NCBI RefSeq assembly: GCF_039540975.1
Contig: NZ_BAABFL010000084.1
Span: 1-11,255, forward strand
Length of the DNA: 11,255 bases
DNA from: Kistimonas scapharcae
GTDB taxonomy: Bacteria; Pseudomonadota; Gammaproteobacteria; Pseudomonadales; Endozoicomonadaceae
Direction of reading: 5' to 3'
Shown here piece by piece: positions 1 to 6,806 of this stretch. Made by a program: the position numbers and the translations under genes. A model generated the notes under the pieces. That model was not told where the DNA came from, ran no database searches, and saw only the letters and a list, made by a program, of their open reading frames with translations. How positions within the stretch are numbered: the first letter of the stretch is position 1; every line of letters starts with the position of its first letter.

Positions 1-1
1 C

Positions 2-781
2 AACCTGGAACACGTCGAGCGTCTTGTGGATAACCAGCTTGTCGATATGGTCTGGACCGATCCGCCCTACAACGTGGACTACGAGGGCAAGACCAAAGCT
101 TCTCTCAAAATTGATAACGACAGCATGGGCGACAGCCAGTTCCGGCAATTCCTACGCGATCTTTTTACCTCGGCCTTCACAGTCACCAAAGAAGGCGGAC
201 CGATCTATGTGGCACACGCAGACACCGAGGGCGTGAACTTCCGCCTGGCACTGCAGGAGGCCGGTTTCTACCTGAAGCAGGTGCTGATCTGGGTGAAAAG
301 CTCAAGCGTTATGGGGCGGCAGGATTACCACTGGCAGCACGAGCCTATCCTGTACGGCTGGAAACCCGGTGCCGCTCATGTCTGGTATGGCGAACGCAAC
401 AAAAAGACCGTGCTGGACGAGGAGCCCAAAACCAAAGACCTCGATAAGAACGCGCTGGCCCAAGAGGTGAAAGAGCTTCGTAACCGACTGTGCGGGACGG
501 TTATCCGCGAGGACAAGCCCAACGCCTCCCGTGAGCATCCCACCATGAAACCGGTGGATCTGATTATCTCCATGGTACGTAACAGCAGCAAACGGGGCGA
601 CAGCGTACTGGATCTCTGTGGTGGTAGCGGCAGCACTCTCATTGCCTGTGAAAAGCTCGGACGTAGCAGCCGGGTTATGGAGCTGGACCCGCACTACTGC
701 GATGTCATTATCCGGCGTTGGCAGAAATTCACAGGTCAGGACGCAGTACTCGAGAGTAGCGGTCAAACCTTCGGGCTGTAG
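2..781 (+). CDS. Phage-type DNA methyltransferase (N6-adenine/N4-cytosine), 5' partial
   Basis: This protein transfers a methyl group from S-adenosylmethionine to an exocyclic amino group of DNA, probably protecting phage DNA. The frame is open at the left edge, so the true start lies outside; a GTG at 26 is only an internal codon. Visible motifs are the catalytic DPPY at residues 20-23 of the visible part, a YVAHAD segment, HPTMKP about two thirds along, and the AdoMet-binding GGSGST near residue 208, where the usual Phe before GG is Cys. Catalytic DPPY before the AdoMet loop is the beta-class order. From memory, close relatives in Mu-like prophages carry an N-terminal ParB-like nuclease domain, which would sit upstream of this window. 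It is the first visible gene of a prophage late region. The methyltransferase identity is secure; the target base and site cannot be read. Confidence 0.92.
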   Translation, partial: NLEHVERLVDNQLVDMVWTDPPYNVDYEGKTKASLKIDNDSMGDSQFRQFLRDLFTSAFTVTKEGGPIYVAHADTEGVNFRLALQEAGFYLKQVLIWVKSSSVMGRQDYHWQHEPILYGWKPGAAHVWYGERNKKTVLDEEPKTKDLDKNALAQEVKELRNRLCGTVIREDKPNASREHPTMKPVDLIISMVRNSSKRGDSVLDLCGGSGSTLIACEKLGRSSRVMELDPHYCDVIIRRWQKFTGQDAVLESSGQTFGL

Positions 782-823
782 AGAATGGCTAACAGACTTG
801 TCTACCGGACAAACATCAAGGAA

Positions 824-849
824 CTGTCTGTCTGTCTGTCTGTCTGTCT
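824..849 (+). repeat. Tetranucleotide microsatellite (CTGT)6.5
   Basis: Six complete CTGT units plus CT lie in the gap between the methyltransferase stop and the zinc-finger start at 885. An in-frame TAA (849-851) directly follows, so changes in unit number cannot fuse an upstream start to the zinc-finger frame. The tract could only affect transcription, for example promoter spacing, or leader structure. A weak -10-like CATACT sits at 856-861, which would put the -35 position inside the tract; this is speculative. Such pure tetranucleotide tracts are prone to slipped-strand mutation. Confidence 0.9.
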
Positions 850-884
850 AAAAAGCATACTTCGCAAAACATGGATTAAATCTG

Positions 885-1745
885 ATGGAACGTGCCAGTC
901 CTCCTATATCACCATTACATTCTTCATCGTCAGCCCTGCCACCAAAAGCAACCCCTCCTGATGGTGAGGAAGAAGCTCTTGATCTCTCTGTTAACTCACC
1001 CACTCATCAATTCAAAAAGCGCGTTGCTGAAACACAACAGCATTCGAGGGCTGTTTCAACAACTACCTCTACACCTATATTACAATCCGGATCAACGATT
1101 TCGACACCACAAGCACCAACACAAGTCTCTCAGCCAGAATCTGTGGCTAGCACTTCAACACAACCAACAGCCTCAAGCTCAACACAACAATCTACATCGC
1201 CAGCCCCTCAACCTAGTGCTGTAGCTGGAACCTCGGGCGTTCAATCGGGATACAGTCGTCAGGCAGACAACCAATTCAAATGTAACCAGTGTAAATATGT
1301 CACAACAGTGCACACTAATATACGGATACACGTGAACGCACACACCAGCAAGAAGCCCTATAAGTGCGAGCACTGCCCAAAATATTTTAGCCAACTATCA
1401 GCAATGAATAAGCATGAGCGTACCCACACCCGCAAGAAGTCCTATAAATGCGAGCACTGCCCAAAATCTTTTAGCCAACAATCAGCAAAGAATAAGCATG
1501 AGCGTACCCACACCGGCGAGAAGCCGTTTCAGTGCCAGTACTGCCCAAAATCTTTTAGCCAAAAAAAAACAAAGGTTGCACATGAGCGTACCCACACCGG
1601 CGATAAGCCCTTTAAGTGCCTGCTGTGCAAGTATGAAGCTGCACAGCAAACCGGCCTTAACTATCACATGATGTCCCGGCATCAATCACAATCAGCAACA
1701 CCCAAGGACGACCAACCACCCGCAAAAAAACCAAAGACCGAATAA
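885..1745 (+). CDS. C2H2 zinc-finger protein, five fingers, eukaryotic style
   Basis: This is a predicted 286-residue zinc-binding protein, probably nucleic-acid binding. Residues 1-130 are low complexity and rich in Ser, Thr, Gln and Pro. Five classical fingers follow, starting at residues 131, 159, 187, 215 and 243, each 28 residues apart, with C-x2-C-x12-H-x3-H (x4 in the last). Linkers such as TGEKP and TGDKP are typical of animal zinc-finger proteins. Helix positions -1, 2, 3 and 6 read V/T/N/I, Q/S/A/K, Q/S/A/K, Q/K/T/A and Q/T/G/Y. The Leu usual at helix position 4 is Met, Lys and Lys in fingers 2-4, so folding of those fingers may be weakened. The C-terminus has a basic AKKPK stretch resembling a nuclear localisation signal. 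ATG 885 is the first start after an in-frame TAA, but no clear ribosome-binding site precedes it. The gene is AT-richer than its phage neighbours and looks acquired. A role as a host-directed effector or a phage accessory protein is inference. Confidence 0.88.
   Translation: MERASPPISPLHSSSSALPPKATPPDGEEEALDLSVNSPTHQFKKRVAETQQHSRAVSTTTSTPILQSGSTISTPQAPTQVSQPESVASTSTQPTASSSTQQSTSPAPQPSAVAGTSGVQSGYSRQADNQFKCNQCKYVTTVHTNIRIHVNAHTSKKPYKCEHCPKYFSQLSAMNKHERTHTRKKSYKCEHCPKSFSQQSAKNKHERTHTGEKPFQCQYCPKSFSQKKTKVAHERTHTGDKPFKCLLCKYEAAQQTGLNYHMMSRHQSQSATPKDDQPPAKKPKTE
1275..1682 (+). repeat. 84-bp tandem repeats encoding zinc fingers
   Basis: Five units in strict 84-bp phase start at 1275, 1359, 1443, 1527 and 1611. 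Units 2 and 3 are identical at 76 of 84 positions; units 3 and 4 share an identical stretch from TGCCCA to AGCCAA, and all three share the CATGAGCGTACCCACACC block. Units 1 and 5 are diverged outer fingers. Unit 4 contains a run of nine A (1561-1569). This indicates duplication of a finger-coding unit within the gene. Confidence 0.9.
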
Positions 1746-1757
1746 CCGCTGTTAACC

Positions 1758-1779
1758 CACCTTTGCCCTGCAAAAGGTG
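1758..1779 (+). terminator. Hairpin between zinc-finger gene and terminase gene
   Basis: CACCTTT (1758-1764) and AAAGGTG (1773-1779) form a perfect 7-bp stem around an 8-base loop that itself starts with GC and contains GC. It begins 13 bases after the zinc-finger stop. There is no following T-run, so it is not a standard intrinsic terminator. It may instead stabilise mRNA ends or attenuate readthrough into the terminase gene, whose ribosome-binding site follows directly. Confidence 0.4.
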
Positions 1780-1798
1780 AACGCATAAGGGGTGAACG

Positions 1799-2269
1799 AT
1801 GGCTATCCAGAATCCGGGACGTTCGCAGCGGGCCAAAACGGCAGAGTTACGCAAAAAGGCGCTGGAGCTTCGCACCCTGGGACTATCCTACCGGCACATT
1901 GCCGACCAGCTGGCCATCAGCAAAACCGCTGCCTACCGCCATGTCGTCAAGGCCATCGAAACCCTGGAAAACGACAGCCGCGAGGATGCCAAAGTCAACC
2001 GTCGTCTGGACCTTGAGCGGCTGGACTGGATTATCCGCGAGGCCATGAAGCAAAGCCTTAAAGGGGATCTGCAGGCCATGGACAGGATCATGAAGGCCAT
2101 CGACCGTCGCGCACGTATTTACGGCTTCAATGCGCCGCAGAAGGTAGCGCACACCACACCGGACGGTACCGAGGTCGCATCACCTACAGGCGTGGTATTG
2201 ATCCCCGAGCCCATGAGCCGTGAGGAGTGGCTGAAACAATACGGTCGGGATGACACCGACAGCGCATGA
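1799..2269 (+). CDS. HTH protein in terminase small subunit position
   Basis: This is a 156-residue protein. A helix-turn-helix lies at about residues 28-50 (GLSYRHIADQLAISKTAAYR), and a charged helical region follows at about 60-115. Small terminase subunits recognise phage DNA through such an N-terminal HTH and recruit the large subunit. The length, the HTH and the position immediately before the large terminase support that role; sequence alone does not name the family. The start is well supported by a strong AAGGGG Shine-Dalgarno site at 1787-1792. Its stop overlaps the large terminase start by 4 bases (ATGA), implying translational coupling. Alternative: a phage HTH regulator. Confidence 0.75.
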   Translation: MAIQNPGRSQRAKTAELRKKALELRTLGLSYRHIADQLAISKTAAYRHVVKAIETLENDSREDAKVNRRLDLERLDWIIREAMKQSLKGDLQAMDRIMKAIDRRARIYGFNAPQKVAHTTPDGTEVASPTGVVLIPEPMSREEWLKQYGRDDTDSA

Positions 2270-3636
2270 TCACCTGGTCACCCCAACCGGGACCGCAAAC
2301 AGCGCTGGTCACCTGTCCGGTGGAGGATATCCTTTATGGCGGTGCCCGGGGTGGCGGCAAGACCGATGGGTTTCTGGGTAAATGGCTGCAGCGCAGCACC
2401 AAGTACGGCGGACACAGCAAAGGGTTATTCGTTCGGCGCAGTATGCCCGAGCTGGACGAGGTGATTGCCCGCTCCCATGAGATCTATCTCCCCATCGGCG
2501 CGCTGTACCGTGCCCAGAAAAGCACCTGGATTATGCCCAACGGTGCGCTGCTTCGGCTTCGAAGCCTTGAGCGGGACGCCGACGCTGGCAAGTACCAGGG
2601 CCACTCCTACACCGACGTGTACATTGACGAGGCGGGTAACTTTCCCACCCCTGATCCCATCGACAAGCTCCAGGCAACCCTCCGAAACCCCTATGGCATT
2701 CCTGCCAGCTTTAACCTCTCTGCCAACCCGGGCGGACCGGGACATGAGTGGATCAAGAAGCGTTACATCGACGCGGCTCCCAAGGGCATGAGACTGATCT
2801 GCGATGCCAACACCGGTGACGAACGAATCTATATTCCCAGCCGGCTGGAGGACAACGAGCTCCTGCTCAGCAACGACCCCAAGTACATCAACCGGCTGAA
2901 AAAGTCCGGGCCACCGTGGCTGGTGCAAGCATGGCTGATGGGGGACTGGAACGCCACACCGGAGGGCGGACTTATCAAGGCCCGCTGGTTCCAGCGCTAC
3001 AGCACGCCACCGGCGGAGTTTTTACGCATTATCCAGAGCTGGGATACCGCCTATAAACCGGAGGAGATCAACGACCCCAGCGTCTGCACCACATGGGGCG
3101 AAACCCGACGGGGTTGGTACCTGCTCGATGTGTTCCGCGACAAACTGGAGTACCCAAGACTAAAGAGAGCGGCTGCCAGCCTGTATCTGGCCTGGAACCC
3201 GCAGGCGGTACTGATCGAGGACAAGGGCAGCGGAACCTCGTTGATCCAGGAGCTGCGCGAGGGCGTGAGCGCCGGTAATAAAAAGATCCATGTGCCGGTA
3301 ATCCCCTGCGACCCCAAGGGCGTGAACAAAATAGACCGGTTAGTGGAGGTCAGCAGCCTGTTTGAGGCTGGGCTGGTGCATCTGCCTGAAGCGGCTCCCT
3401 GGCTCATCGACTACGAGCTGGAGCTGACCATTTTCCCGCTGGCGGGTAACGATGACCAGGTGGACTCAACCAGCCAGTTTCTGAAATGGGCGCATGAGCA
3501 CCGTGCCAATTTCAGCTTTGCATCCACAGGGAACACAAGAGCCGGCATCGAGGCCTACGGCGAAAACCCGCACAGTATTGATGAGGATAAGGGTTATGGT
3601 GTGGTTAGGGGTCGCAATGATTTCAGGGGTTATTGA
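2266..3636 (+). CDS. Phage terminase large subunit
   Basis: This is the ATP-driven packaging motor and headful/cos nuclease, 456 residues. The ATPase domain shows Walker A GGARGGGKT at residues 25-33 and Walker B DVYIDEA at 117-123, with E122 as the likely catalytic glutamate and an ANPGGPGH segment just after the coupling region. The C-terminal RNase H-like nuclease domain shows SWDTA (D260), IEDKGSG (E318, D319) and DDQVD (D396, D397, D400), the expected acidic metal ligands. All key residues are present, so the gene appears intact. Its start overlaps the upstream gene by ATGA and the portal gene follows. This arrangement and the domain pattern match the terminase-6 type (Terminase_6N/6C) found in Mu-like prophages. 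Confidence 0.95.
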   Translation: MITWSPQPGPQTALVTCPVEDILYGGARGGGKTDGFLGKWLQRSTKYGGHSKGLFVRRSMPELDEVIARSHEIYLPIGALYRAQKSTWIMPNGALLRLRSLERDADAGKYQGHSYTDVYIDEAGNFPTPDPIDKLQATLRNPYGIPASFNLSANPGGPGHEWIKKRYIDAAPKGMRLICDANTGDERIYIPSRLEDNELLLSNDPKYINRLKKSGPPWLVQAWLMGDWNATPEGGLIKARWFQRYSTPPAEFLRIIQSWDTAYKPEEINDPSVCTTWGETRRGWYLLDVFRDKLEYPRLKRAAASLYLAWNPQAVLIEDKGSGTSLIQELREGVSAGNKKIHVPVIPCDPKGVNKIDRLVEVSSLFEAGLVHLPEAAPWLIDYELELTIFPLAGNDDQVDSTSQFLKWAHEHRANFSFASTGNTRAGIEAYGENPHSIDEDKGYGVVRGRNDFRGY

Positions 3637-3669
3637 GCGCTCACATTTTAACCAGAGCAGGGACTAGAC

Positions 3670-3673
3670 AGGA
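3670..3673 (+). promoter_or_regulatory. Ribosome-binding site deciding the portal start
   Basis: AGGA lies 7 bases before ATG 3681. The frame is also open from a TTG at 3633 that overlaps the terminase stop, with AGGGG only 3 bases upstream. The ATG with correctly spaced AGGA is the more likely start. Confidence 0.55.
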
Positions 3674-3680
3674 CAACACC

Positions 3681-5174
3681 ATGGCAGGCAAGCCAAAACT
3701 GGGAGAGCTGGCAAAGGCGGACCACGGCGTCCGGCTGGCGTCGGCCTACACCGCAACCCTGATGGACAACCCCGACAGTGTGCTCCGGGAACGCGGTCGG
3801 GATATGAAGATCTACGATGAAATCCTGCGGGATGACCAGGTCAAACCCACCTTCCAGCAACGACGCCTTGCTGTTATCCAGAGTGAGTGGACGGTGGAGC
3901 CAGCCAGCGAGTCGGCGCAAGATAAAGCGGCTGCGGAGTTCATCAAGGAGCAGCTGACCCATATCCGTTTTGACGGCATTACCGACAAGATGCTCTACGG
4001 TCTTTTTTACGGCTATGCCGTGGGCGAGTGCCTATGGTCCTACGATGGCAGCCAAATAGTGCTGGACGATATTAAGGTCCGCGACCGCAGCCGGTTTGTG
4101 TTTGATGTGGACGGCAACCTGCGGTTGATCAAGGCCGGTGAACCTCATCCGGTGAAACTCCCTGACCAGAAGTTCTGGGTGTTCAGCACCGGCGCTAATC
4201 ACAGCGACAACCCCTATGGTCTGGGTTTAGGCCACTACCTATACTGGCCCACTTTTTTTAAACGCAACGACATCAAGTTCTGGCTGATTTTTTTAGAGAA
4301 GTTCGGCCAGCCCACCGCCATGGCCAAGCTGCCGCCGGGACAGGCGGAAGATCCACGGGAGCGTGAAAAGGCCCTGCAGGTGCTGGACGCTATCCAGGTA
4401 GATAGCGGCATTGTCGTCCCCGACAACATTCTGGTAGAGCTGCTGGAGGCTGCCCGCCACGGCACCGCCGACTATGAAGCGCTGGCGGAGCGCATGGACC
4501 GGGCCATCAGTAAGGTGGTGCTAAGCCAGACCATGACCACCGATGACGGCAGCTCGTTATCCCAGGCGCAGGTGCATGAGGCGGTAAAGCAGTCGGTGAT
4601 CAAAAGCGATGCGGATCTGATCTGCGAGAGTTTCAACAACCAGGTGGTGCGCTGGCTAACGGAGTGGAACTTTCCCAATGCGCAACCACCAAGAGTCTGG
4701 CGCAATACCGAGCCGGAGGAAGACCTGCTCCAGCGGGCCGAACGCGATAACAAAATCAGCACCCTGGGCTACGAGCCCACCGAGGAGTATATCGAGGAGG
4801 TGTACGGGCCGGGCTGGCGGAAAAAAGCGGAGACAATATCCCAGCCCATTACACCGGATAACCTTGATCCCGCATTTGCCGAGCAAGACGGCGTTCATCC
4901 ACAGCTCGCAAAGAAAAAGGCCGACCGACGTAAGGATCAACAGGCGCTGGCAGATGCTGCTGACTATTTTGCCACTAGATATCACGCGCTATATGGGAAT
5001 CAGATAGAAGAATTGTTGTCCTATGCCGAGGACACCGGTGACCTGCAAACATTCAGGTCACATCTTGAAGAACTACTGGAACAATCATCTTCTTCAGACA
5101 CTGCAGTAAAAACCATACGTGAAGCGGGGTTCTACAGCAGGCTAATGGGAATATTTAGAGGCGAAAAAAGGTGA
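3681..5174 (+). CDS. Phage portal protein, DUF935 (Mu gp29-like)
   Basis: This protein would form the dodecameric ring at the head vertex through which DNA is packaged and the tail attaches. It has 497 residues from ATG 3681; a TTG start at 3633 would add 16. Recognisable features include the N-terminal segment ending in IYDEILRDDQV, QQRRLAVIQSEWTVEP, the LFYGYAVGE core, PYGLGLGHYLYWP with FFKRNDIKFWLIFLEKFGQP, and SKVVLSQTMTTDDGSS, all characteristic of DUF935 portals. The last 75 or so residues, encoded from about 4960, are in visibly AT-richer DNA than the rest and match the composition of the following gene, suggesting a recombination edge inside the portal gene. The stop overlaps the next start (GTGA). 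Confidence 0.92.
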   Translation: MAGKPKLGELAKADHGVRLASAYTATLMDNPDSVLRERGRDMKIYDEILRDDQVKPTFQQRRLAVIQSEWTVEPASESAQDKAAAEFIKEQLTHIRFDGITDKMLYGLFYGYAVGECLWSYDGSQIVLDDIKVRDRSRFVFDVDGNLRLIKAGEPHPVKLPDQKFWVFSTGANHSDNPYGLGLGHYLYWPTFFKRNDIKFWLIFLEKFGQPTAMAKLPPGQAEDPREREKALQVLDAIQVDSGIVVPDNILVELLEAARHGTADYEALAERMDRAISKVVLSQTMTTDDGSSLSQAQVHEAVKQSVIKSDADLICESFNNQVVRWLTEWNFPNAQPPRVWRNTEPEEDLLQRAERDNKISTLGYEPTEEYIEEVYGPGWRKKAETISQPITPDNLDPAFAEQDGVHPQLAKKKADRRKDQQALADAADYFATRYHALYGNQIEELLSYAEDTGDLQTFRSHLEELLEQSSSSDTAVKTIREAGFYSRLMGIFRGEKR

Positions 5175-5809
5175 GAGCACTTACTTCGAAGTCTATGAGC
5201 GAACCTGTTATCGTCAGGAACACCGAGACATCTGTTACAGGTATCAGCAAAGTTCAGGCACCTTCTGTTATATATGAAAAGCTATTGAGCGATGACGATA
5301 TTCATCGCATCTTTACCCAACAGAAGCCGCTACGATTAAGGCACATAGAGTCTCAAACGTTGTTGGAGTTATCGGTAAAAATCAAATCTGACTCAAACAG
5401 GGTAAAGCTCAAAATTATTCAAACACTTGTGGATAATGAAAAATCATTTGCGAAATTATTTGAGGAAAAGGAGGATAAAGTTCTTCAGCTTCAGAATATC
5501 CAGACTCATCCGGTCAAGTGTGGCTTGGGAACGTTATTACTTCATGTGGCCAGTTATTACGCGGTTCATATTGAGAAATATCCTACCTTTGAAGTACGAA
5601 AAGCAGTTAGTAGAGCATTTGGCTTTTACCAAAAGCTAGGTTTTAAAGGTGACTACAGCGTTTCGCCAACGTATCTACAGATCACCAGCAAAGCATTACT
5701 GGAGAATACACGCCATATCTGTCAGAAGTTTCATGCGATAACCGATGAATATCCATTATGTCCTCAAGCCACTATGACTTCCTGGAAGTCACTGCCGGTT
5801 TTACCCTGA
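5171..5809 (+). CDS. GNAT-like protein inserted between portal and gpF
   Basis: This is a 212-residue protein of uncertain function. Residues 111-160 resemble the acetyl-CoA-binding core of GNAT acetyltransferases: a beta strand, GLGTLLLH (118-125) and FYQKLGFKG (152-160), spaced as in that fold. The Arg/Gln normally beginning the RxxGxG pyrophosphate loop is Val here, so activity is uncertain. The N-terminal half shows no recognised motif. GTG 5171 overlaps the portal stop by 4 bases; ATG 5195 is an alternative start. The 3' end overlaps the gpF start by 52 bases, so its last residues are read from gpF DNA in another frame. The gene is clearly more AT-rich than flanking phage genes and is not part of the standard Mu head module, so it looks like acquired cargo. 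The GNAT assignment is moderate; substrate unknown. Confidence 0.6.
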   Translation: MRALTSKSMSEPVIVRNTETSVTGISKVQAPSVIYEKLLSDDDIHRIFTQQKPLRLRHIESQTLLELSVKIKSDSNRVKLKIIQTLVDNEKSFAKLFEEKEDKVLQLQNIQTHPVKCGLGTLLLHVASYYAVHIEKYPTFEVRKAVSRAFGFYQKLGFKGDYSVSPTYLQITSKALLENTRHICQKFHAITDEYPLCPQATMTSWKSLPVLP

Positions 5810-6555
5810 AACCCGCCCAGGCTATTCGGTTCTTTGAACGCAAAGGGCTTAAGCTGTCATTTCGCTGGGAGGATATGCTCGCAGAGGAACATGACGCGGC
5901 CTTTACTGTGGCCAAGATGATGAACCTGGATCTGCTGGCCTTCGTAGCCAAAAAAACACAGCAGGCCATAGACGACGGGAAGACGCTGACGGAGTTTAAA
6001 CAGCAGCTCATCCCTGCCCTGCAAAAGGCCGGATGGTGGGGTAAACAGGATGTTGTGGACCCGGATACCGGACAGATCGTCAAAGCCCAGCTGGGCAGTG
6101 CATCCAGGCTGGCAACTATTTTCCGGACTAACTTGCAAAGCGCCTATAGCGTAGGCCACTGGCAAAGCATTCGGGCAAACGCTGCAACCGCGCCATTCTT
6201 GATGTACGACGCAGTGGAAGACCACCGGGTACGACCCGAACACCAACAATGGGATGGCAGGGTGTATCCGGTAAATCATACTTTTTGGACAACCCACTTC
6301 CCACCGAACGGCTGGAACTGCCGCTGCGGCGTTATCCAGCTGAACCGCCAGGAGCTTAAAGCCTACGGACTAAAACCATCACCGGAGCCAAACATCAAAA
6401 CCCGTCTTTGGGAAAACCCTCGCACCGGCAAGAGCCGCACAGTACCAGAAGATCTCGACCCCGGCTGGGACCACAACCCGGGCCAGACACGCTTTACCAT
6501 ACTGCGGCAGCTTGAGCGTGAGAAACGGTCAGAGGGTCAGCAGCAAAAACCGTAG
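5758..6555 (+). CDS. Phage head morphogenesis protein, Mu gpF-like
   Basis: This is a minor head protein needed for capsid assembly, 265 residues. The family signature is clear: RLATIFRTNLQSAY (residues 117-130), EDHRVRPEHQQWDG (154-167), HFPPNGWNCRCGV (180-192). The N-terminal helical region (FFERKG, EEHDAAFTVAK, LTEFKQQL) is also as in this family. Mu gpF itself is longer, but shorter versions are common in Mu-like prophages. ATG 5758 lies inside the preceding GNAT-like gene without a strong ribosome-binding site, so translation may depend on coupling. It is the last recognisable phage gene here: protease/scaffold and major head genes that usually follow are missing. Confidence 0.92.
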   Translation: MSSSHYDFLEVTAGFTLKPAQAIRFFERKGLKLSFRWEDMLAEEHDAAFTVAKMMNLDLLAFVAKKTQQAIDDGKTLTEFKQQLIPALQKAGWWGKQDVVDPDTGQIVKAQLGSASRLATIFRTNLQSAYSVGHWQSIRANAATAPFLMYDAVEDHRVRPEHQQWDGRVYPVNHTFWTTHFPPNGWNCRCGVIQLNRQELKAYGLKPSPEPNIKTRLWENPRTGKSRTVPEDLDPGWDHNPGQTRFTILRQLEREKRSEGQQQKP

Positions 6556-6806
6556 TCTTTATGCCATAACTGCAATAGTTTCGCCTCTCCAAATGTGATT
6601 ACATACGACGTTTCATTTCTAAACATTCATTCAACATCGAGCTACCGAGGCCCATGCTCCGCCGGTCATGAAACGATCGTGCGACTCCTTCGGGCGGTAG
6701 CGTGGGTGCGATTTGTTCATCACACCGCTTGCCGGGACAGCTTATAATCAGCCCGGTTACAAAGACACGATTCCGGCAGGCAAGATTATCGTTTCAGGTT
6801 GTCCAC
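6556..6806. other. Junction between prophage and exonuclease gene, rich in inverted repeats
   Basis: No convincing gene is seen. Three inverted repeats nest or overlap here: GCTACCG (6641-6647) with CGGTAGC (6695-6701), GAAACGAT (6670-6677) with ATCGTTTC (6788-6795), and CTTGCC (6728-6733) with GGCAAG (6779-6784). The first 80 bases are AT-rich, the rest GC-rich. The frame of the exonuclease gene stays open back to a GTG at 6702, but that stretch looks non-coding. It marks where the phage late operon stops. Confidence 0.6.
6743..6748 (+). promoter_or_regulatory. Possible -10 element upstream of exonuclease gene
   Basis: A perfect TATAAT lies 58 bases before ATG 6807. No good -35 hexamer exists at 16-18 bases spacing; TTGTTC at 6713-6718 is 24 bases away. 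It could be a promoter relying on an activator, or chance. Confidence 0.25.

Noticed and set aside
302..766. Minus-strand open frame of 154 codons
   Set aside because: It is antisense to the methyltransferase catalytic region and shows no domain.
785..961. Small plus-strand frame running through the CTGT tract, possible phase-variable leader fused to the zinc-finger gene
   Set aside because: Loss of one CTGT unit would bring ATG 785 into the zinc-finger frame, but the TAA at 849-851 in that frame would stop translation before the gene, so it cannot switch the protein.
1275..1682. Regular repeats considered as a CRISPR array
   Set aside because: The 84-bp units have no spacers and keep an open frame with zinc-ligand Cys and His codons; they are protein repeats.
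2425..2928. Minus-strand open frame of 167 codons
   Set aside because: It is antisense to the large terminase, which has full Walker motifs; no features of its own.
3633..3680. TTG start for the portal protein overlapping the terminase stop
   Set aside because: Possible, but ATG 3681 has a better spaced ribosome-binding site and the added 16 residues do not look like part of the family.
6702..6806. Longer exonuclease from GTG 6702
   Set aside because: The stretch contains inverted repeats and a TATAAT and translates to a peptide without similarity to the exonuclease family; ATG 6807 is preferred.
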